This document shows positions 1 to 4,964 of a stretch of DNA of 8,176 nucleotides, in pieces. The stretch is from an uncultured Eubacteriales bacterium (GTDB taxonomy: Bacteria; Bacillota; Clostridia; Oscillospirales; CAG-272), in assembly GCA_934385225.1 (NCBI GenBank), contig CAKRPQ010000091.1:1-8176 (forward strand). Reading direction: 5' to 3'. The stretch's first letter is position 1, and each line of letters opens with the position of its first letter. The notes beneath the pieces are model-generated. The model was not told the origin of the DNA and ran no database searches. It saw nothing but the letters and a program-made list of their open reading frames with translations. Both the position numbers and the translations under genes were made by a program.

Positions 1-218
1 TCCGCCAAAAGCCGTTCGCCGCTTATAAGCTCGTTAATGCTTACACCGAATTCCTTTGAAAGCAGCGACAGCATTTCGACATCGGGCATATAGTTGCCGT
101 TCTCCCAACGCGAAACGGTTTTGTTTGTCACGCCGAGCTTTTCTCCGAGTTGTTCCTGCGTCATGCATTTCTCTTTCCGCAGGGCAGCTATGAATTTTCC
201 TATCTTTATCTGATCCAT
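1..218 (-). CDS. XRE-family HTH regulator, N-terminal part (runs off left edge)
   Basis: Seventy-two codons are visible from the ATG at 218 and the frame is open to the window edge, so the C-terminus is missing. Residues 5 to 65 form a Cro/CI-type helix-turn-helix DNA-binding domain: TQEQLGEKLGV, then NKTVSRWENG, then a PDVEMLSLLSKEFGVSINEL stretch ending in ISGERL. That ending is typical of Clostridia XRE regulators, which often continue into a membrane or other C-terminal domain; whether this one does cannot be seen. The start is supported by GGAGGTGAG at 223 to 231, about 8 bases upstream. A 139-base gap separates it from the upstream small membrane gene. I see no good promoter or terminator in that gap, so read-through from the upstream operon is possible. 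Target genes are unknown. Confidence 0.9.
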   Translation of the reverse strand, partial: MDQIKIGKFIAALRKEKCMTQEQLGEKLGVTNKTVSRWENGNYMPDVEMLSLLSKEFGVSINELISGERLLA

Positions 219-357
219 TTTGCTCACCTCCGAAGAAAAGATAGCACGGATTTCTCAAAAATTCTTCCCCACAGACAGCGAATGAACTGCCCGCCGTCGG
301 CGAAATACGTTTTTTACGTTCCTTACAGCGTTATTCGGGCATTTTTGTTCCGTAGTA

Positions 358-714
358 TCAATCCAATATGATTCCCTTTTTCTTTCCGTTTTTATTTCTC
401 GGATACTCCCTTATGCGGGCGACGAAATCCAGATTGATAATTTCCTTTTCGCCCTTTTTTTTCTCGATGACTATTCCGCCGTCATCAACTTCTTTTATCA
501 CACCCTGTATGCCGCCATCATATGAAGTAATTGTATATACAATGCACTCTTCTCCGACAAAACGTTTTGCCAGCTCTTTCATAACACTTTTCTCCTTATT
601 CTGCTTTTTTCGGTTCAAAATATGTCTGATCGCCGCCAGTCTCCTCCGCCGCATTATCCACGGGATAATCACAAGAAGGAACAGGGCAAGCAAAATGAGG
701 TAAAGACTGTCCAT
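358..714 (-). CDS. Small membrane protein, one N-terminal helix and basic DUF6897-like tail
   Basis: A 118-residue protein of unknown function. Residues 3 to 20 are a single hydrophobic helix, followed by RRRR at 22 to 25 and a lysine/arginine-rich segment, so the positive-inside rule puts the C-terminal part in the cytoplasm. From about residue 45 it holds a small beta-rich domain (MKELAKRFVGEECIVYTI, then GGIQGVIKEVDDGGIVIE, then INLDFVARIREYPRNKNGKK). This resembles small stand-alone Clostridia proteins that I recall as DUF6897; the family name is from memory and tentative. The internal Met45 matches the usual start of the stand-alone form, so this gene looks like a membrane helix added to that domain. 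GGAGGAT at 721 to 727 supports the ATG at 714. It starts 21 bases after the DUF3169-like gene and is the likely third gene of that operon. Confidence 0.8.
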   Translation of the reverse strand: MDSLYLILLALFLLVIIPWIMRRRRLAAIRHILNRKKQNKEKSVMKELAKRFVGEECIVYTITSYDGGIQGVIKEVDDGGIVIEKKKGEKEIINLDFVARIREYPRNKNGKKKGIILD

Positions 715-735
715 TTGCTTATCCTCCGATCTTAA

Positions 736-1539
736 TCAGGAGATTTTAATTCCTGCCCTTGAATAGCGCATTGCTTCCTTACAGTACACCGACAGATTGA
801 CGATCCAGACAAGGCATACCGCAAGCGACGGCAAAAATCCTATTCCAAACAAAAGCGCACAAACCGCGAGCACGATAGACAAAACCGTGCAGACAGCATT
901 TGTTGCGGAATATGCTTTGAACGCACACTTGCCGATGATGATTTTCTCCGCTTCGTCGCAGTCCTCCGTCCACTTTTTTTGAAATTTCATATCGTAGACA
1001 GACGCTTTCTTTTCGGGATTCATTTGTTTGGCGGTATCCACGCATTTTTGCTGGAAAATGATCACTTCGATCATAATAGCGAAGAACGCGGCAATACCGA
1101 TAAAAAATACAACAGTTCTTTCTCTGTCATCAAACGCGGCAAAACCTCCCGAATAGGACGCCGCAATCAAAAAGTAGGAGAGAATCAAAGCCGCGCTTGT
1201 AAGCCAAATCACTAAGGACAGCTTTCTGTCAACCGTGTCCGATATGTCCTCATCTTCGCCATTCCACGCAGCAAGCAGTTTCTTCGCACTTCTATAAATC
1301 GGAATGCAGACCGCAGGCACTATGACCGCCAGCGTCAGCATCAGCCACGGTGCGAGGTATGTTCCGAAAAACGCTCCCGCTTCTTTTATAATGTCGGTCA
1401 ATTTATCTATACCGCCTTTTGCCGCACCATAACCGGAGTAATAGCCGATCACGCCGCCGACAACCGCACAAGCAACTGCAAAAAGCAGGAATTTCGGCAA
1501 AGCTTTTCTGTTTGCCCGCTTGATTTCGTCATTTTTCAT
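736..1539 (-). CDS. DUF3169-like six-helix membrane protein
   Basis: A 267-residue integral membrane protein. By eye it has six hydrophobic helices at about residues 15-35, 62-82, 107-128, 143-163, 212-231 and 235-252. The loop between helices 2 and 3 carries AWNGEDEDISDTVDRKLS, and the loop after helix 4 carries KQMNPEKKASVYDMKFQKKW, DCDEAEKIIIGKCAFKAYS. Length, helix layout and these loops fit the DUF3169 family of Firmicutes, recognised from memory; its biochemical role is not established. The start ATG overlaps the end of the upstream XRE gene by 11 bases (ATGAAAAATGA), implying translational coupling. DUF3169-type proteins commonly sit beside small XRE regulators, which suggests a sensor, immunity or stress role at the membrane, but that is inference. 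Confidence 0.85.
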   Translation of the reverse strand: MKNDEIKRANRKALPKFLLFAVACAVVGGVIGYYSGYGAAKGGIDKLTDIIKEAGAFFGTYLAPWLMLTLAVIVPAVCIPIYRSAKKLLAAWNGEDEDISDTVDRKLSLVIWLTSAALILSYFLIAASYSGGFAAFDDRERTVVFFIGIAAFFAIMIEVIIFQQKCVDTAKQMNPEKKASVYDMKFQKKWTEDCDEAEKIIIGKCAFKAYSATNAVCTVLSIVLAVCALLFGIGFLPSLAVCLVWIVNLSVYCKEAMRYSRAGIKIS

Positions 1540-1747
1540 TTTCGGTTTCCTCCTGCAAATAGAATACTTCTTCTACCGTAACGCCGCACACCTTCGCAAT
1601 CGTCAGAGCAAGAGTGACAGACGGCGAATAATCACCCCGTTCAATCAGGCTGATTGTTTGCCGTGACACGCCGCACAGGCGTCCCATCTCCTGCTGATTA
1701 ACGTTCAGTGCGGCCCTGCGTTCTTTCAAACGATTTCGCAGTACCAT
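1529..1747 (-). CDS. Small XRE/Cro-type transcriptional repressor
   Basis: A 72-residue protein made up almost wholly of a Cro/CI-type helix-turn-helix domain. The helices are MGRLCGV and SRQTISLIERGDYSPS (residues about 21-44), followed by LALTIAKVCGVTVEEVF. It resembles the stand-alone small HTH regulators of about 65 to 75 residues that act as dimeric repressors of their own operon. The ATG at 1747 is chosen because GGAGGTG sits at 1752 to 1758, and because an in-frame ATG at 1801 falls at the predicted transcription start with no ribosome site. The last codons overlap the DUF3169-like gene by 11 bases. Repeated 12-base motifs over the promoter and the ribosome site suggest autoregulation (inferred). 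Confidence 0.92.
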   Translation of the reverse strand: MVLRNRLKERRAALNVNQQEMGRLCGVSRQTISLIERGDYSPSVTLALTIAKVCGVTVEEVFYLQEETENEK

Positions 1748-1751
1748 ACAG

Positions 1752-1758
1752 CACCTCC
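1752..1758 (-). promoter_or_regulatory. Ribosome binding site fixing the XRE start
   Basis: GGAGGTG lies 4 bases upstream of the ATG at 1747, which puts the GGAGG core at normal spacing. No comparable site precedes the earlier in-frame ATG at 1801. It overlaps the gene-proximal copy of the operator motif. Confidence 0.85.
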
Positions 1759-1827
1759 GTATGACAATTTTATTTGTCCGTATGACAACTATCATTATCA
1801 TAATGTATTATAATCTTGTCATTCGGA
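1756..1827. promoter_or_regulatory. Candidate operator, three copies of TTGTCATWCGGA
   Basis: TTGTCATACGGA occurs twice on the minus strand (1777-1788 and 1756-1767), as exact copies 21 bases apart, about two helical turns. A third copy, TTGTCATTCGGA, lies on the plus strand at 1816-1827, inside the spacer between the -35 and -10 hexamers. The middle site extends to an inverted repeat TTGTC-N5-GACAA, and the copy nearest the gene overlaps the ribosome binding site. Bound protein would block polymerase, so this is the likely binding site of the small XRE protein (inferred). Confidence 0.68.
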
Positions 1828-1835
1828 TTTGTCAA
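1807..1835 (-). promoter_or_regulatory. Consensus sigma-A promoter of the XRE operon
   Basis: On the minus strand TTGACA (1830-1835) and TATAAT (1807-1812) are both exact consensus hexamers separated by exactly 17 bases. Transcription would start near 1800, giving a leader of about 50 bases before the ATG at 1747. Such a perfect promoter normally needs repression, which fits the operator-like repeats overlaying it. Confidence 0.88.
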
Positions 1836-1941
1836 GAGGAAAAACAAAAAAGTTTACAAATTCATTACCGCCGTTCCGATTTTTTTCGGCTGTCATCGAC
1901 GGCTTTCCTATATGGAATTTGAAATACAGCGAGGCAAACGG

Positions 1942-1970
1942 TTGACTATTTTGTGATTATGTGGTATTAT
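1942..1970 (+). promoter_or_regulatory. Sigma-A promoter upstream of the SMR remnant
   Basis: On the plus strand TTGACT (1942-1947) and TATTAT (1965-1970) are separated by 17 bases. A TGG directly before the -10 hexamer gives an extended -10 element. Transcription would start near 1977 and run into the start-less SMR fragment 13 bases further on, so the promoter probably belonged to the intact pump gene. Confidence 0.6.
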
Positions 1971-1989
1971 AACTCAAATAAACGGTTAA

Positions 1990-2220
1990 ATTGCCGAATT
2001 TTTTAATATCTGCGCGTTAGCGTATATCGTCTGTCATTATACTTTTGCAAAATGTCTGCTCCGAATAAATTTGAGTATCGGATATGCGAAATGGTGCGGT
2101 GTAGGTCTTATCGTCATTTCGGTTTTAATATATAAAGAAAAGCTCTCGCTTGTCGGAATTATAGGTCTCGCCTTAATTACGATCGGCTGTGTACTTTTAA
2201 ACGGATTCGGCAGCAAATAG
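1990..2220 (+). pseudogene. SMR-family multidrug efflux pump remnant, N-terminus deleted
   Basis: An open frame of 76 codons ending at TAG 2218-2220 encodes the last two-thirds of an EmrE/QacC-type small multidrug resistance protein. Helix 2 (ALAYIVCHYTFAKCLL) is followed by the SMR segment INLSIGYAKWCGVGLIVISV. Next come the loop IYKEKLSL and helix 4 (VGIIGLALITIGCVLL). Intact SMR pumps have about 105 to 110 residues and four helices. Here helix 1 with the essential membrane glutamate (Glu14 in EmrE) is missing, the frame opens straight after a TAA at 1987-1989, and there is no ATG in it. It also has Lys where family members usually carry Ile (AYAIW). Without helix 1 it cannot form a working proton/drug antiporter. 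A promoter survives upstream and a terminator follows, so a 5' deletion within the gene is the simplest reading. Confidence 0.8.
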
Positions 2221-2242
2221 CAAATGACTGCCATAGCAAAGT

Positions 2243-2289
2243 AAAAAGAGATGTAAAAAACTCAAAATGAGTTTTTTACATCCCTTTTT
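2243..2289. terminator. Bidirectional rho-independent terminator
   Basis: A perfect 15-base inverted repeat (2250-2264 and 2268-2282) with an AAA loop is extended by AAAAAG/CTTTTT arms, giving T-runs on both strands. It lies 22 bases after the SMR remnant stop on the plus strand and 16 bases after the flavodoxin-like remnant stop on the minus strand. It would end transcripts from both sides. Confidence 0.9.
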
Positions 2290-2305
2290 CATACAAACAG
2301 TCGGT

Positions 2306-2536
2306 TTACAATTTTCCCGTCTCCCGTACCCATTCGGAAATCGCGGTCTCGGCACTGTCAACGCCGCTGCCGTGAACGGCAAGTCCTTTCGTGACTGTCG
2401 CTCCCTTTGCCGCCTTGCGAATGTCGCTTACGGTTTCGGAAAGACAGCTTCCCTCATACGTTTTCAAAAAAGTTTCGAAAAAAACGAGAGCCGCCGCTTT
2501 CGCGACGACTCCGGGCAAAATATTATAAAACAGCAC
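2306..2536 (-). pseudogene. Flavodoxin-like C-terminal remnant
   Basis: An open frame of 76 codons with only a GTG start candidate at 2536, 17 bases after the LRR stop codon. From about residue 26 (nucleotide 2461 downward) it reads TYEGSCLSETVSDIRKAA, then KGATVTKGLAVHGSGVDS, then AETAISEWV. This matches the last strand and helix of the flavodoxin fold, including the usual G-x-x-V-x-x-G-L-x-x-x-G pattern near the C-terminus. Flavodoxins have about 140 to 180 residues; the N-terminal FMN phosphate loop (T/S-x-T-G-x-T) and most of the fold are absent. The first 25 residues look unlike a flavodoxin and may be degraded or foreign sequence. It cannot bind FMN. Recognition is by eye, so the family call is moderate. 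Confidence 0.55.
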
Positions 2537-2556
2537 CCCAAAAATGTGTGTTTTAT
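2525..2556 (-). terminator. Possible weak terminator at the end of the LRR gene
   Basis: TAAAACA (2526-2532) pairs with TGTTTTA (2549-2555), and CAC pairs with GTG inside, with one bulged base and a loop of about 9. On the minus strand it overlaps the LRR stop codon and is followed by an A/T-rich TAATATTTT tail. The stem is mostly A/T and imperfect. The strong hairpin at 2243-2289 may be the real operon end. Confidence 0.35.
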
Positions 2557-4961
2557 GCTTTATTTTTCTTCTTTTTAAGAAGAATTACCGCAAGAACCGC
2601 AATCAGGACAACTACAACGCACACAACAGCGATAACAATTATCACAGTCGAATTTCCGCCGTCCTCTGCGTCGGTGCTTGTATTTACGTCACTCTCGTCA
2701 ACAAAGATGGGGGTAGTTTCCGTTTCGGTTGCAGACACCGTATCCTTCTCCGTGCTTACCGCAGATGTTTCGGTATCGGGTGCGGGTGCTTCCGTTTCGG
2801 TTTCTGTTGCGGGCGGCTCGCACTTTACGGGTACGGGTGTATTCGTAGCGGAATCAAGGAATGTATATCCGCCGTTTGCGAATGTCTCCGCCGCAGAAGC
2901 GGGTACACCGTAAATATTCTTCACATTGACTGCTTCGTCAAATGCGCTTGTCGCGATTTCTTCGACATTTTCGCCGAAAATTACGTTTGCGACAAGGTAG
3001 TTCTTTGCGAACGTCCATGCCTCTATCTTGTTTATTTTACTGAGATCAAGTGTTCCCTCGATCGCGTCCGTTCCTCTTCTGTAAATCGAAACGAGACCCT
3101 CGCAGCCCTCAAATGCGGCGTTTCCGAGTTCAAATTCCTTATCGGGAAGCTCCACGGTTTGAAGGTTCTTGCAGTATGCAAAATCGTATTTACCTATTGA
3201 TGTTATATTATCCGATATGACGATATGTTTGATCTCTTGCTTGATGTCAAACCACGGAGCTGTTTTTGAACCGCCGCCGTGATAGTTCATTATATCCATC
3301 ATCGGACCGACGCCGTAAACGGTCATAATTCCCGTTGCGCTGTCAAAATCGTATGCGCATCTCTCGCCGCACATTGTGTAAGAGGAATCAAGCTCCTGGA
3401 AATACTTATAAACCTTTGACTGATCGTTCTTATCAACAATATCAATGAAATTCTTTTCGCCGTAGGCAAGAATTTCATCGTTTATCTGCGGAGTGATGAT
3501 CTTTCTCACAGATGTCGGGAGAACAAAGCTGATTTTGGTATATTTTTCACCGAGTATAAAGTTTACAATCTTTGTTCCCTGGAAAGAGTCGCGAAGCTCC
3601 TTGCCGATGTTCGAAAGATCAGCCGTACCCTCTACTCTTTCGGTTCCAGTTACCCATATAGTTGTGAGAGAACTGTTCCCCTGGAACGCAAGAGCACCGA
3701 TCTGGCTTATCGAAGCGGGTATTTTTATGTCTATGAGCTTCGGGCAGCCGATAAATGCCTTGAACGAAATATAATTGAAATTTGCGCCGATCTCGATATG
3801 CTCTACATCTTTCTTGTAGTCCGCCCATGAGGCTGTTCCTTTATCGCAGTTGCCGACGTTGCCGGTCTCGTTATAGGACGTTGTTCCCGACGTGAATTTA
3901 AGTGTCTTTGTGTCCTCGTAGTATGCCCAGTATGTATCTACGTTAGGCGTGCCGAGGTATTCGCCCGTCATATGACCGTATGCCGTCGCACCCGTGGGAT
4001 CGAATTTTTCAAGAGTAGGCTCGTCGCTTACGGGTACATCGGGCTTCGGCGTATCCGTACCCGTGTCGGGTGTTTCCGTTCTGACCTTTGCGGGTGCTTT
4101 CGTTCCCTCAAAGACAGTTTCGTTCGTTTCAAGATTTACAAACGTATATCCGTTTTCCTTTGCAAATTCCTCCGCCTTTGAGCCGACAAGCCCAACTATC
4201 TTAGGAAATCCCGTACAGTCCGAGAAAACGTCTGCGGACTCAAACGTCGTATCCTTGCCGAGGACCTTGAACGTCTGTATATAATCTGTCGCCTTGAAGG
4301 CGTTTTTCTTTATCTCGGAAACGCCTGCGGGAATTTCTATCTCGGTAATACCCGTCTGGTTATGGAACAGATAAGCCGAAATGTATTCCGTCATATTCGG
4401 ATTGAAGATGACCTTTTTTATGAGTTTGACCGCAGTTGTAGCGTGAAATTCGTAACCCGAAAACTTCTCTATGCAGGAGAGGTCAAGCGTACCGTCTTCG
4501 GGTTCATTGCCTGCGATATAAACGGTTTTCAGTGCGTTGCAATGCTCAAAAACGGACCAGTCAAACGTCGTGACCGTCTTTGAAAGCTCGACAACTTTAA
4601 GTGTTCTGTTCTGGTTAAACAGGCTCGTTCCGAGCTTCGTTATACCGTCGCCGATAACGGCTTTTGTGATCTTTGCGTTCTGACCCCAGCCGTTCTTTAT
4701 CGGTGTTTTATAAGATGCGGCTGTTCCCGTTTCGGGGTCATATCCCTCGATTACGGTCGTCTGCGTCTTATCCGTCGCATTCGGGTCGATCTCAAAACGT
4801 GCGACAATATCGTCGCCCTCTTTTGTGACAGACCACTTGATATTTGTTTCGACACCGCCCTTTCCTTTTACATATCCTTCTTCTGCGTAGGCGGAAAAGG
4901 CAAACAACATTACCGAAAACAGACAAATTACCGACGCTATAATTACTTTTCTCATTTTCAT
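2553..4961 (-). CDS. BspA-like leucine-rich-repeat surface protein, membrane anchored
   Basis: An 802-residue exported protein. Residues 1-26 are a signal peptide (KMRK, hydrophobic core, cleavage near AYA/EE). Three LRR_5/BspA-type modules follow, at about 40-280, 340-510 and 528-705. Each has a beta-rich opening (for example YDFDSATGIMTVYGVG) and then ITSIGKYDFAYCKNLQTVELP-like repeats. Modules 1 and 3 end in S(K/A)AE-x-FA-x-x-x-GYTF. Thr/Pro/Glu-rich linkers lie at about 285-317 and 711-770. A transmembrane helix at about 772-795 is followed by KKKKNKA, so the protein should be held in the cell membrane with the LRR part outside; there is no LPXTG motif or dockerin. The start at 4961 follows an AGAGAGGA site, and the next ATG two codons in is too far from it. 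It begins 3 bases after the dockerin GH26 stop. BspA-like proteins bind glycans or host proteins; here glycan capture is inferred from the neighbours. Confidence 0.9.
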   Translation of the reverse strand: MKMRKVIIASVICLFSVMLFAFSAYAEEGYVKGKGGVETNIKWSVTKEGDDIVARFEIDPNATDKTQTTVIEGYDPETGTAASYKTPIKNGWGQNAKITKAVIGDGITKLGTSLFNQNRTLKVVELSKTVTTFDWSVFEHCNALKTVYIAGNEPEDGTLDLSCIEKFSGYEFHATTAVKLIKKVIFNPNMTEYISAYLFHNQTGITEIEIPAGVSEIKKNAFKATDYIQTFKVLGKDTTFESADVFSDCTGFPKIVGLVGSKAEEFAKENGYTFVNLETNETVFEGTKAPAKVRTETPDTGTDTPKPDVPVSDEPTLEKFDPTGATAYGHMTGEYLGTPNVDTYWAYYEDTKTLKFTSGTTSYNETGNVGNCDKGTASWADYKKDVEHIEIGANFNYISFKAFIGCPKLIDIKIPASISQIGALAFQGNSSLTTIWVTGTERVEGTADLSNIGKELRDSFQGTKIVNFILGEKYTKISFVLPTSVRKIITPQINDEILAYGEKNFIDIVDKNDQSKVYKYFQELDSSYTMCGERCAYDFDSATGIMTVYGVGPMMDIMNYHGGGSKTAPWFDIKQEIKHIVISDNITSIGKYDFAYCKNLQTVELPDKEFELGNAAFEGCEGLVSIYRRGTDAIEGTLDLSKINKIEAWTFAKNYLVANVIFGENVEEIATSAFDEAVNVKNIYGVPASAAETFANGGYTFLDSATNTPVPVKCEPPATETETEAPAPDTETSAVSTEKDTVSATETETTPIFVDESDVNTSTDAEDGGNSTVIIVIAVVCVVVVLIAVLAVILLKKKKNKA

Positions 4962-4964
4962 TGT

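Noticed and set aside
34..258. Minus-strand frame of 74 codons overlapping the left-edge XRE gene
   Set aside because: The other frame encodes a clear HTH domain with a strong ribosome binding site; this one is basic, motif-free sequence.
1748..1801. Earlier ATG start (1801) for the small XRE protein
   Set aside because: It coincides with the predicted transcription start, has no ribosome binding site, and its extra 18 residues are not part of an HTH domain.
1885..1905. CCGATTTTTTTCGG mini-hairpin on the plus strand as a terminator
   Set aside because: It has only a 4-base stem with no T-run after it and no gene ending nearby.
2037..2234. Minus-strand frame of 65 codons
   Set aside because: It is antisense to the SMR remnant and has no ribosome site or recognisable motif.
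2544..3200. Plus-strand frame of 218 codons with Cys/Gly/Tyr-rich sequence, and an overlapping frame at 2407-2913
   Set aside because: Both are antisense to the LRR gene's Thr/Glu linker and anchor; their low-complexity composition mirrors those codons.
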